A stretch of DNA of 64,000 nt from Streptomyces sclerotialus (GTDB lineage: Bacteria; Actinomycetota; Actinomycetes; Streptomycetales; Streptomycetaceae): contig JODX01000008.1 in NCBI GenBank assembly GCA_000719105.1, positions 1 through 64,000 of the forward strand, given 5' to 3'. The translations under genes and the position numbers were made by a program. Positions 23,444-32,600 of this stretch are shown here, one piece after another. Below the pieces are notes generated by a model, which was not told where the DNA came from, did no database searches, and was given only the letters and a program-made list of their open reading frames with translations. Position 1 is the stretch's first letter. Every line of letters starts with the position of its first letter.

Positions 23444-25732
23444 TCAGCCGTTGCGCTTCCAGCGCGGCTTGTCCTCGCGGCGGTTGAAGGACCCCGAGCC
23501 GCGGTGGTCGTCACGGCGGCCGTACGGGCGGTCGTGGCTGCCGGAGCGGAAGCCGTTGCCCGCGGGGCGGTCGCCCTGGCGGTCGCGGTTGTACGGGCGG
23601 TCGCTGCCCCGGTGGCCGCCGCGGTCGTCACGGCGGTCGAAGGAACGGCCACCACGGTCGAACCCGCGGTCGTTGTCCCGGCGGAAGCCGCCGCGCTCAC
23701 CGTCACGGCGGTCGAAGGAACGGCCGCCGCGGTCGTCGCGGCGCTCGTCGCGACGGAAGCCGCCACGGTCGCGGTCCCGGAAGTCGCGGGAGTCACGGGC
23801 GTCGCGGGGTCCACGGTGATCGCGGTTGGAACCGCCGCGCTCACCGTCACGGCGCTCGAAGGAACGGCCACCGCGGTCGAAGCCACGCTCCCGGTCCCGG
23901 TCACGGTCGCGGTTGAAGCCGCCCCGGTCACCCCGGTCGTTCCGGTCGCCCCGGTCGTCACGACGGAAACCACGGTCGCGGTCACGGTCCCGATCGCGGT
24001 CCCGGTTGAATCCGCGGTCACGGTCCCGCTGGAAGCCGCCACGGTCGCCGCGCTCACCACGGTCGTCCCGCCGCTCACGGCGCTCGTACGAGGGGCGGTC
24101 ATAGGAGGAACGCTCGTACGACGACGAGGACGCCGTCCCCTCCGCCCGGTCGTCCCGCACGGCCTTCTCGGTCCGCTCCACGTCCTGGGGAGCGGCCTGC
24201 TCCGGCAGGGAGACCACGGTGTCCTGCGCGCCCTCGGCAGCCGCAGTGGTGCCCTCGGCCGTCTCGCCCCGCGCCTCCGCCAGCGCCTGGGCCGGGTCCT
24301 CGCCCCGCTCCCGGGCGGCCCGCGCGGTCAGCCGGTCGGCCTCCTCGCGCAGCTCGGCCGCACGGCGCGTGACCCGCTCCAGCTGCTTGGTGAGGTGGGC
24401 GACCTCGCGCTCGGCCTGCTGCGCGGCGTTGCCCGCCGACTCGGCCTGGACCTCGGTCATCGACCGGGCGCCGGTGATCTCGGCGACCTCGGGGTCGAAC
24501 GCGGCACCGCCCTGGATGATGTGGCGCGAGGCGTCGACGCCCGCGTCCTCCATCAGCCGGAAGATCTGGCGCCGCTGGTGCGGCAGGGACAGGGAGACCA
24601 CGGTGCCCGTACGGCCCGCGCGCGCGGTGCGGCCGGCCCGGTGCAGGTAGTCCTTGTGGTCGCCGGCGGGGTCCACGTTCAGGACGAGGTCGATGCCGTC
24701 CACGTGGATGCCGCGCGCCGCGACGTCGGTGGCGACGAGCACGTTGACGTACCCGTCCTTGAAGTCGGCCAGGGTGCGCGTACGGGCGCCCTGGGTCATG
24801 CCGCCGTGCAGCGCGTCGGCCTTCACCCCGGCGTCCCGCAGCTGCTCGGCGACGCGGTCGGCGCCCAGCTGGGTGCGGACGAAGATGATGGTGCGGCCCT
24901 TGCGGGAGGCGATCGCGGCGGTGACCGGCGCCTTGTCCTTGGGCTTCACGATCAGGATGTGGTGCGACATGGTCGTCACGGCGCCCTGGGCGGCGTCGAC
25001 CTCGTGCGAGACCGGGTCCTTCAGGTAGCGGTCGACGAGCGTCGCGATCTCGTTCTCCATGGTCGCGGAGAACAGCATCCGCTGACCGCCGGCCGGGACC
25101 TGGTCGAGCAGCTCGGTGACCTCGGGCAGGAAGCCCAGGTCGGACATCTGGTCGGCCTCGTCGAGGACGGCGATCTGGACGTTCTCCAGCGAGCAGGCGC
25201 CGCGGTTGATGATGTCGCGCAGCCGGCCCGGGGTGGCGACCAGGATGTCCACGCCGCGCTCGAGGGCGTAGATCTGGTTGCCCATGGAGGTACCGCCGCA
25301 GACGACCTTCATCTTCAGCCCGACGACGTCACCGTACGGCTGGAGGGCGTCCGCGACCTGCATGGCGAGCTCACGGGTGGGCGTGAGGATGACCGCGCGC
25401 GGCTTCTTCTTCTCGGTGTGGCCGCCGGCCAGCGTGGCCAGCGTCGGCAGACCGAAGGAGAGAGTCTTGCCGGAGCCGGTGCGGCCGCGGCCGAGGATGT
25501 CCTTGCCCGCCAGCGCGTCCGGGATGGTCGCGGCCTGGATCGGGAAGGGGGTGGTCACGCCGTTCTGGGCGAGCTTGCGGACGACGCCCTCGGGCAGCCC
25601 CAGGTCGGCGAACGTGACCTCGGGAGCCTCGGGAGCCGTGGCGACCTCGGGGGCCGTGGCGACCTCGGGAGCCGTGGCGGTGTCCTCCGTACCCTCGGGC
25701 AGGGCGGAGTGATCAGTACTGGTGATGGACAT
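23444..25732 (-). CDS. DEAD-box ATP-dependent RNA helicase with RGG/RD tail
   Basis: 762 residues. The helicase core at about 40-400 has the full set: FADLGL and PFPIQ (Q motif), GRGRTGSGKT (I), PTRELA (Ia), TPGRL (Ib), DEAD (II), SAT (III), IIFVRT (IV), ATDVAARGIH (V), HRAGRTARAG (VI). A short EVATAP repeat opens the protein, and a helical segment at about 425-480 follows the core. The last roughly 230 residues are an Arg/Asp/Gly repeat tail (DRGGRSFDRRD and RDRDRD). Such tails bind RNA and can drive condensates. RNA remodelling or cold adaptation is the likely role. Confidence 0.93.
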   Translation of the reverse strand: MSITSTDHSALPEGTEDTATAPEVATAPEVATAPEAPEVTFADLGLPEGVVRKLAQNGVTTPFPIQAATIPDALAGKDILGRGRTGSGKTLSFGLPTLATLAGGHTEKKKPRAVILTPTRELAMQVADALQPYGDVVGLKMKVVCGGTSMGNQIYALERGVDILVATPGRLRDIINRGACSLENVQIAVLDEADQMSDLGFLPEVTELLDQVPAGGQRMLFSATMENEIATLVDRYLKDPVSHEVDAAQGAVTTMSHHILIVKPKDKAPVTAAIASRKGRTIIFVRTQLGADRVAEQLRDAGVKADALHGGMTQGARTRTLADFKDGYVNVLVATDVAARGIHVDGIDLVLNVDPAGDHKDYLHRAGRTARAGRTGTVVSLSLPHQRRQIFRLMEDAGVDASRHIIQGGAAFDPEVAEITGARSMTEVQAESAGNAAQQAEREVAHLTKQLERVTRRAAELREEADRLTARAARERGEDPAQALAEARGETAEGTTAAAEGAQDTVVSLPEQAAPQDVERTEKAVRDDRAEGTASSSSYERSSYDRPSYERRERRDDRGERGDRGGFQRDRDRGFNRDRDRDRDRDRGFRRDDRGDRNDRGDRGGFNRDRDRDRERGFDRGGRSFERRDGERGGSNRDHRGPRDARDSRDFRDRDRGGFRRDERRDDRGGRSFDRRDGERGGFRRDNDRGFDRGGRSFDRRDDRGGHRGSDRPYNRDRQGDRPAGNGFRSGSHDRPYGRRDDHRGSGSFNRREDKPRWKRNG
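23490..24110 (-). repeat. coding repeats of the RGG/RD tail
   Basis: Direct imperfect repeats such as CGGTCGAAGGAACGGCC and CGGTCACGGTCGCGG recur many times. They encode RDRD, GGRSFDRRD and RGGF units. The repetition also opens long spurious frames on the plus strand. Confidence 0.8.
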
Positions 25733-26094
25733 GCGAAATGCGAACCTTCCGGAGTTCTCGGCACGCGCCCAAACTCCGTGAAGTCACAATCGGCCGCCTC
25801 GATGCGGTCCGGCCACGGCAGGGGAGAGTACGCGCCACACGCGGCGCGTCTTGTTGGCGCCGGGCAAATGGGATCAAACGATCTACCACCATACGCACCC
25901 TTCCCCCCAAAAAGCAAACCGCCTCATCACCGCAGGCCAGGGCCAGGGCCCCTGGATCCTTGGAAACCGAGGTCAGACACCGGCACGCCCGTTCGACATG
26001 TCACCCGTTCCGCCGAAAAACCGAGTCGCCGCATCTGCCGGCCCCAGGCGAGGGCATTCCTGAAGGTGAGTCTTCGCCGTTCCCTGGAGGTCCC
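25733..26094. other. intergenic leader of the helicase gene
   Basis: 362 bases between the divergent helicase and the small secreted-peptide ORF. It contains AT-rich patches (for example 25895-25920, CCCCCCAAAAAGC). A long 5-prime leader for the helicase is possible. I see no defined riboswitch or gene. Confidence 0.4.
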
Positions 26095-26256
26095 ATGCCC
26101 AGTCGACGCTTCCTCACCGTTATGACCGCCCCCCTGCTGGCCGCCCTGCTGACCTTGGGCGCCGCGGCAACGGCGGCTGCGGCTCAGGTCCCGGGCGTGA
26201 ACGGCGAAGCCGCCACGACCCTCCCCATCGCCCACGCCCAGCTCGGCATCCATTGA
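26095..26256 (+). CDS. small secreted peptide, unknown function
   Basis: 53 residues from an ATG with GGAGG 4 bases upstream. The N-terminus MPSRRFLTVMTAPLLAALLTLGA is a clear signal peptide with AAAAQ as probable cleavage site. The mature part would be about 22 residues (VPGVNGEAATTLPIAHAQ). I recognise no family. Signal peptide and ribosome site support it, but no homologue is known to me. Confidence 0.55.
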   Translation: MPSRRFLTVMTAPLLAALLTLGAAATAAAAQVPGVNGEAATTLPIAHAQLGIH

Positions 26257-26344
26257 GCCGGCCCACCGCCCCTTGGACGATCAGCCCGAGACATGGCACG
26301 AACCCTCGGTCGCCGGCGTACGGGTCGGCGTGACAGACACAGGA

Positions 26345-26374
26345 AAGCCCCTTCGGACTCATCCGAAGGGGCTT
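26345..26374 (-). terminator. terminator of the tRNA-Phe/Asp/Glu cluster
   Basis: AAGCCCCTTCGGA-CTCA-TCCGAAGGGGCTT, a perfect 13-bp stem just beyond tRNA-Phe on the minus strand and followed by T-rich sequence there. Confidence 0.8.
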
Positions 26375-26382
26375 CTTCCTGG

Positions 26383-26456
26383 TGGCTGGGGCCGGGGTCG
26401 AACCGGCGACCTTCCGCTTTTCAGGCGGACGCTCGTACCAACTGAGCTACCCAGCC
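26383..26456 (-). tRNA. tRNA-Phe (GAA)
   Basis: Minus-strand cloverleaf: acceptor GGCTGGG/CCCAGCC, anticodon loop CTGAAAA, T-loop TTCGACC, discriminator A. Last of three tRNAs in tandem. Confidence 0.95.
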
Positions 26457-26487
26457 ACGATGTTTCACGTGAAACGTGACACATCAG

Positions 26488-26562
26488 CGGTCCTGACGGG
26501 ATTTGAACCCGCGGCCTCCACCTTGACAGGGTGGCGAGCACTCCAAACTGCTCCACAGGACC
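26488..26562 (-). tRNA. tRNA-Asp (GTC), copy 1
   Basis: Acceptor GGTCCTG/CAGGACC, anticodon loop CTGTCAA, T-loop TTCAAAT, discriminator G. Identical in sequence to the plus-strand copy at 33754. Confidence 0.95.
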
Positions 26563-26611
26563 AAGCTGCTGTGTGCGAACCAGCGAACTAAGTGTCGCAC
26601 ACGATCTTGCG

Positions 26612-26684
26612 TGCCCCCAACGGGATTCGAACCCGTGCTACCGCCTTGAAAGGGCGGCGTCCTAGGCCGCTAGACGATGAGGGC
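26612..26684 (-). tRNA. tRNA-Glu (TTC)
   Basis: Acceptor GCCCTCA/TGGGGGC, anticodon loop CTTTCAA, T-loop TTCGAAT, discriminator A. First of the minus-strand Glu-Asp-Phe group. Confidence 0.95.
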
Positions 26685-26764
26685 TATCGGCCCGCCTGGG
26701 CGCTTCTCAGCGCGTCGGGGACGTGAGAAGCATATGGGATGGCGCGAGGTATCGCCAAAACGGT

Positions 26765-28348
26765 TTACGGGCCGCTCGAGGACCGGCCCGCCGGGGTGCT
26801 CCCCGAGGGGGACGGCGACCGCGTCGCCCCCGGCTTGTTCTCCTTCGGCAGATGGCGGCTGACCTCGGCCGTCGTCAGTCCCAGCCCGCCCAGCCTGATC
26901 TCGTCCCAGGCCTGGAGACGGCGGGTTTCCCGGTCCAGGTAGAGGACCGAGGCCTCGATGGGATCGGGGTGCTTGCCCTCGACGGCCCGCAGTCCGCTGC
27001 CGCCCGTCGAGCCCTCGATGCGCAGCCGCGTGCCGTACTTCATGACCTCCATCTCCTGGTGGTGGATGTGCCCGGCCAGCACCAGGGGCACCTCGCCGTC
27101 CGTCTGGCGGGCTGCCACCGGGTTGTGGGCGATCGCGACGTCCACGGGTGTGCCGGCCGCCTTCTGGTCGCGCAGCGCGGAGGCCAGGCGCGCGCCCGCC
27201 AGCTCCTCCGCCGGATCGCCCTTCTGCTCGTTCGATCGGTCGGGCGTGTACTGCGGGTCGCCGATGCCCGCGAAGCGGAGCCCGGCGACCGAGGCGGCCC
27301 GACCGTCGTCCAGGACGTGCACGTTCTTCATGCGTTCCAGGTAGCGCTGGGTGGTCGTCGAGTCGTGGTTGCCGCGCACCCAGACGTACGGCGCTCCGAG
27401 GTCGGCGATCGGGTCGAGGAAGCCGTTCTCGGCGGCCGAGCCGTGGTCCATGGTGTCGCCGGAGTCGACGATGACGTTGATGTCGTACTGCTCGACCAGG
27501 GAGGCGATGATCTTCCAGCTCGCCGGATTGAGGTGGATGTCCGACACGTGCAGGACACGGATCGTGCTCGGGTCGGGCCGGTACGCGGGAAGGGTGGACG
27601 TGACGTCGTACAGCTTGGTCACGTTCGTCACCAGGCGCGCCAGTTCCTTCTGGTAGACGTCGAACTCGGTGACGATGCTGCGGGCGTCGCCCACCAGGGA
27701 CGGGGCGGAGGAGAGCAGGCCGGAGAATCTGGGCTCCAGGACCGAGTCCGGGTTCCAGGTGGCGTACGCCGCGCCGCCGGACGCGCCGAGCAGGGACAGG
27801 GCCAGCCCGCCGGCGGCCAGGGCACGGCGCGGACGCCGGTAGACGACGAGCCCGAGGGCGGTGGCCCCGGCGACGACGGCGACACAGGACCGTACGGCCA
27901 GGTCGAGGGTGCCGTGCTGGACGTCGCTCGCGATCTCGTCCTGGAGGCCGGTGATCCGCTCGGGGTGGTCGACCAGGGCCTGGGCGCGGACCGGGTCGAG
28001 CTGGTCGACGTTCACGTCCAGGCGGACGGGCGCGGAGTGGCTGCTGAGCTCCAGCGCGCCGAGCGGAGAGACGTTGATCTTCGTGCCGCCGGTGAGGGAG
28101 GGCCGCAGGGTCATCGTGGTGTTCATGGGGCCGACCGGGGTACGGACGTCGCCCACGACCAGCAGGCCCAGCCAGGCACCCAGCAGCACCACGGCGACGA
28201 GTCCGAGGGGGCGGACCCACGGGTGCGGCTGGTGAACGAGCTGGACGGTCGGGTGCGACCTTCGCGCGCGATAGCGGCGGGCCAGGGCACCGGGCGACTG
28301 TCGTACGCGACGCAGGACGGCGGCAGCAGCAACGGGGACGCGGGCCAT
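26765..28348 (-). CDS. membrane metallophosphoesterase
   Basis: 527 residues from the ATG at 28348 (MARVPVAAAAVLRR). An ATG at 28411 is also in frame. Two hydrophobic segments lie near 47-66 (LGLVAVVLLGAWLGLLVVG) and 145-190, with an extracytoplasmic region between. The C-terminal calcineurin-like domain shows all metal motifs: VSDIHLNP, DSGDTMDHG, VRGNHDSTTT, IAHNP and AGHIHHQE. It hydrolyses a phosphoester of unknown identity at the membrane. The C-terminal tail is Ser/Pro-rich. It is monocistronic and ends 80 bases from tRNA-Glu. Confidence 0.88.
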   Translation of the reverse strand: MARVPVAAAAVLRRVRQSPGALARRYRARRSHPTVQLVHQPHPWVRPLGLVAVVLLGAWLGLLVVGDVRTPVGPMNTTMTLRPSLTGGTKINVSPLGALELSSHSAPVRLDVNVDQLDPVRAQALVDHPERITGLQDEIASDVQHGTLDLAVRSCVAVVAGATALGLVVYRRPRRALAAGGLALSLLGASGGAAYATWNPDSVLEPRFSGLLSSAPSLVGDARSIVTEFDVYQKELARLVTNVTKLYDVTSTLPAYRPDPSTIRVLHVSDIHLNPASWKIIASLVEQYDINVIVDSGDTMDHGSAAENGFLDPIADLGAPYVWVRGNHDSTTTQRYLERMKNVHVLDDGRAASVAGLRFAGIGDPQYTPDRSNEQKGDPAEELAGARLASALRDQKAAGTPVDVAIAHNPVAARQTDGEVPLVLAGHIHHQEMEVMKYGTRLRIEGSTGGSGLRAVEGKHPDPIEASVLYLDRETRRLQAWDEIRLGGLGLTTAEVSRHLPKENKPGATRSPSPSGSTPAGRSSSGP

Positions 28349-28502
28349 TGGTCCCGTATGCCCAGGTGCGAGGGCCGATATGCGGGTCACAGGCACCCCG
28401 TGCCCTGGCATGCCCTGACGCGCGGACGCTCCGCTTCACCGTTACCGGGCTTCCGGGCTTCCCTACGATGGATGCCCTCTGCTGTCCCTCGGCTCCGTAC
28501 CG

Positions 28503-28508
28503 GACAAT
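28503..28508 (+). promoter_or_regulatory. -10 element GACAAT, leaderless zincin gene
   Basis: GACAAT lies 6 bases before the GTG at 28515 and no ribosome site intervenes. Confidence 0.4.
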
Positions 28509-28514
28509 GGCTTC

Positions 28515-28865
28515 GTGCTGGAGATGACGCGCGAGGAGTTCGAGGAACTGGTCGCCGAGGCGCTGGACCGGATTCCGCCGGAGCTGACGCGGCTGATGGA
28601 CAACGTGGCGGTGTTCGTCGAGGACGAGCCGCCCGCGGACGATCCCGAGCTGCTCGGGCTGTACGAGGGGACTCCGCTGACGGACCGCGGTGAGTGGTAC
28701 GCGGGCGTGCTGCCGGACCGGATCACCATCTACCGGGGGCCGACGCTGCGGATGTGCGCGACCCGGGAGGACGTGGTCGCCGAGACCGAGGTCACCGTGG
28801 TGCACGAGATCGCGCACCACTTCGGTATCGACGACGCGCGGCTGCACGCGCTCGGATACGGCTGA
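28515..28865 (+). CDS. minimal zincin-type metallopeptidase family protein
   Basis: 116 residues with the conserved layout of the actinobacterial and alphaproteobacterial small metallopeptidase family. An acidic helix comes first (MTREEFEELVAEALDRIPPEL), then LGLYEGTPLTDRG and PDRITIYRGP, then VVHEIAHHFGIDD, with HEIAHHFGIDD giving the HExxHxxxxxD zinc site. There is no signal peptide, so it is cytosolic. Physiological substrate is unknown. The GTG start directly after a -10-like hexamer suggests a leaderless message. Confidence 0.88.
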   Translation: MLEMTREEFEELVAEALDRIPPELTRLMDNVAVFVEDEPPADDPELLGLYEGTPLTDRGEWYAGVLPDRITIYRGPTLRMCATREDVVAETEVTVVHEIAHHFGIDDARLHALGYG

Positions 28866-28998
28866 GTCCGGCCGTCCGGCGGCGTGTCCTCCTGCGGGCG
28901 GCGGGAGTTGGGCCTGTCGACTCCTCGCCCCTCCCCCGAGCTTCCGGGCTCCCGTGGAGCAACTGGAGCGGGGGGATCCCCAACGGAGGTGGCTGCCC

Positions 28999-29511
28999 GT
29001 GCGCGCCGTGTACGTACCCGTCCGTCTGGCCGCCACGGTACTGACCGTCGCGGCGACCGCCGGCTGTCTGAGCGTGGGGGGCCACGGTGCCGGGCCCGCG
29101 CCCGCGCACTCGGCGGAACGGCGGGGCGGGGCGCAGCCGGACGGCGGCACGACGGGGTCCGGCGGCGCCGGGTACCGGGCCGGACACGGTGAGCGGGACG
29201 CCTCGACCGGGCCGAAGGCGTCCGCATCCCGTTCGGCGCCCCCGTCGGCCACGGTCTCCGGCAGTCCTGCGCCGTCCCCCGGGCCCGCCTCGGAGAAGGG
29301 CGCGGCCGAGCAGGACGACAAGCCGCCGCGGCCCGAGCCGACGCGAGGCGAACCGACGCCCACGAGCACGCCGGGGGAGCCGACACCCACCCAGGAACCG
29401 GCCTCCCCCACCCCGGCGCCCTCCACGCCCGAGCCCTCCTCCTCGGCCCACGAGCAGAAGACGCAGCTGATGGAACGCGAGCCGGCCCCTCGGGCGGGCG
29501 AGGCGGCCTGA
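28999..29511 (+). CDS. Pro/Ser/Thr-rich putative lipoprotein
   Basis: 170 residues from the GTG at 28999, with GGAGG 9 bases upstream. VRLAATVLTVAATAGCLS is a short signal ending in TAGC, a weak lipobox. The rest is disordered, rich in Pro, Ser, Thr, Glu and Gly, with EPTPTSTPGEPTPTQEP repeats typical of wall-spanning stalks. No folded domain is visible. Function unknown. It may be a surface-anchored spacer. Confidence 0.6.
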   Translation: MRAVYVPVRLAATVLTVAATAGCLSVGGHGAGPAPAHSAERRGGAQPDGGTTGSGGAGYRAGHGERDASTGPKASASRSAPPSATVSGSPAPSPGPASEKGAAEQDDKPPRPEPTRGEPTPTSTPGEPTPTQEPASPTPAPSTPEPSSSAHEQKTQLMEREPAPRAGEAA

Positions 29512-29682
29512 CCGCGGAGGGCCCTGGCCGGGACTCATGACGGGCTCATGACGGCCGCACGGCAGGCCCGCCCGGCCGTCTCCCTCCATAACCGCAGATC
29601 AGCCCCCACCCGGACGTCGCCACTCCACGAGGCGCAAAAGCGTTCGCCAGGGTTTTCCGCGAGGTGAGATCCTGGACCGCGT

Positions 29683-32600
29683 ATGTCTACGCATTCCGCC
29701 CCCGCCCTCGGCGCCCTCGCCACCCGCCTGGCCGAGCTGTCGCTGCGCGACGCGCACCGGCTCGGACGCAGGCTGGAGGGCGCGCGCAAGATCCGTAAGC
29801 CGGAAGCCCGCGCCGCCGTCCTCACCGAGATCGAGGGGGAGGCCGCCAGGGCCGAGGAGCGCATGGCCGCACGGCGCACCCGTGTGCCCGAGGTCAGATA
29901 TCCCGAGCAGCTGCCCGTCAGCCAGAAGAAGGACGAGATCGCCGCGGCGATACGCGACCACCAGGTCGTGATCGTCGCCGGTGAGACCGGGTCCGGCAAG
30001 ACCACGCAGATCCCGAAGATCTGTCTGGAGCTGGGTCGTGGCGTCCGCGGCATGATCGGGCACACCCAGCCCCGCAGGATCGCCGCGCGCACGGTCGCCG
30101 AGCGCGTCGCGGAGGAGCTGGACACGCCGCTCGGCGAGGCCGTCGGCTGGAAGGTCCGCTTCACCGACCAGGTAAATCCCGACGCCACCTTCATCAAGCT
30201 GATGACGGACGGCATCCTGCTCGCCGAGATCCAGACCGACCGCGAGCTGCGCGCCTACGACACGATCATCATCGACGAGGCCCACGAGCGGTCTCTCAAC
30301 ATCGACTTCCTGCTCGGCTACCTGGCCCAGCTGCTGCCGAAGCGCCCCGACCTCAAGGTCGTCATCACCTCGGCGACCATCGACCCCGAGCGCTTCTCCC
30401 GGCACTTCGGCGACGCGCCGATCATCGAGGTCAGCGGGCGGACGTACCCCGTGGAGGTGCGCTACCGGCCGCTCCTGGAGGAGGACGGCGAGGACGCCGA
30501 CCGGGACCAGATCACCGCGATCACGGACGCGGTCGAGGAGCTGATGGCGGAGGGGAAGGGCGACATCCTCGTCTTCCTCTCCGGCGAGCGGGAGATCCGT
30601 GACACGGCGGACGCGCTGACCAAGAAGAAGTACCGGTTCACCGAGATCCTCCCGCTGTACGCCCGGCTGTCGCACGCCGAGCAGCACCGCGTGTTCCAGC
30701 AGCACACCGGCCGCAGGATCGTTCTCGCCACGAACGTCGCCGAGACCTCCCTGACCGTCCCGGGCATCAAGTACGTCATCGACCCCGGCTTCGCCCGCAT
30801 CTCGCGCTACAGCCACCGCACGAAGGTGCAGCGCCTGCCGATCGAGCCGATCTCGCAGGCGAGCGCCAACCAGCGCAAGGGCCGCTGCGGCCGGACCAGC
30901 GACGGCATCTGCATCCGGCTGTACAGCGAGGACGACTTCAACGCCCGGCCCGAGTTCACGGACGCGGAGATCCTCCGGACGAACCTCGCCTCCGTCATCC
31001 TCCAGATGACCGCGGCCGGCCTCGGCGACATCGAGAAGTTCCCGTTCATCGACCCGCCGGACCACCGCAACATCCGCGACGGCGTGCAGCTGCTGCAGGA
31101 GCTGAACGCGCTGGATCCGACGGAGAAGGACGTCCGCAAGCGGCTCACCCAGACCGGCCGCAAGCTCGCCCAGCTCCCGGTCGACCCGCGCCTGGCCCGC
31201 ATGGTCCTGGAGGCCGACAGGAACGGCTGTGTCCGCGAGGTCATGGTCATCGCCGCCGCGCTCTCCATCCAGGACCCGCGCGAGCGCCCCGCCGAGAAGC
31301 AGGCGCAGGCCGACCAGCAGCACGCCCGCTTCAAGGACGAGACCAGCGACTTCCTCGCGTACCTGAACCTGTGGCGGTACGTCCGCGAGCAGCAGAAGGA
31401 GCGCGGCTCGTCGTCCTTCCGCCGCATGTGCAAGCAGGAGTACCTGAACTTCCTGCGCATCCGCGAGTGGCAGGACATCTACACCCAGCTCCGCACGGTC
31501 GCCAAGCAGATGGGCATCCACCTCAACGAGGAGGACGCCCCCGGCGACCGCATCCACGTCTCGCTCCTCGCCGGCCTGCTCTCCCACATCGGCATGAAGG
31601 ACGTGAAGGAGTCCAAGGACTCCGGCCAGGGCGGCCGCAAGGACGGCGGTCGGAACGAGTACATCGGCGCCCGCAACGCCAAGTTCGCGATCTTCCCGGG
31701 CTCGGCCCTCTTCAAGAAGCCCCCGCGCTTCGTGATGTCCGCCGAGCTCGTCGAGACCTCCCGCCTCTGGGCCCGCGTCAACGCGAAGATCGAGCCGGAG
31801 TGGGTCGAGCCGCTGGCCGAGCACCTCATCAAGCGCACGTACAGCGAGCCGCACTGGGAGAAGGACCAGGCCGCCGTGGTGGCGTACGAGAAGGTCACGC
31901 TGTACGGCGTCCCGATCGTCGCCCAGCGGAAGGTCAACTACGGCCGCATCGATCCCGAGACCAGCCGCGAGCTTTTCATTCGCAACGCCCTGGTCGAGGG
32001 CGACTGGCGCACGCACCACAAGTTCTTCGCCGACAACCGCCGGCTCCTCACCGAGGTCGAGGAGCTGGAGCACCGGGCCCGGCGGCGGAACATCCTGGTC
32101 GACGACGAGACGCTGTTCGACTTCTACGACCAGCGCGTTCCCGAACACGTGGTCTCCGGCGCCCACTTCGACTCCTGGTGGAAGCACAAGCGGCACGAGC
32201 AGCCCGACTTCCTCGACTTCGAGCGGGAGATGCTCATCCGGGAGTCGGCGGAGGCGGTCACCAAGGCCGACTATCCGGACTCCTGGCGACAGGGGAACCT
32301 CAAGTTCCGGGTGACGTACCAGTTCGAGCCGGGCGCGGACGCCGACGGCGTGACCGTCCACATCCCGCTCCAGGTGCTCAACCAGGTCAAGGACGAGGGC
32401 TTCGACTGGCAGATCCCGGGCCTGCGCGAGGAGTTGGTCACCGAGCTGATCCGCTCCCTGCCCAAGCCGATCCGCCGCAACTACGTACCGGCCCCCAACT
32501 TCGCGAAGAGGTTCCTGGAGCAGGCCGCGCCCCTGCAGGAGCCGCTGACGTTCACGCTCGCGCGTGAGCTGAAGCGGATGGTGGGCGTCCCCGTCGACCC

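Noticed and set aside
23504..26125. 873-codon plus-strand frame opposite the DEAD-box helicase
   Set aside because: The Val/Thr/Ala-rich product mirrors the RGG/RD repeats and has no recognisable fold.
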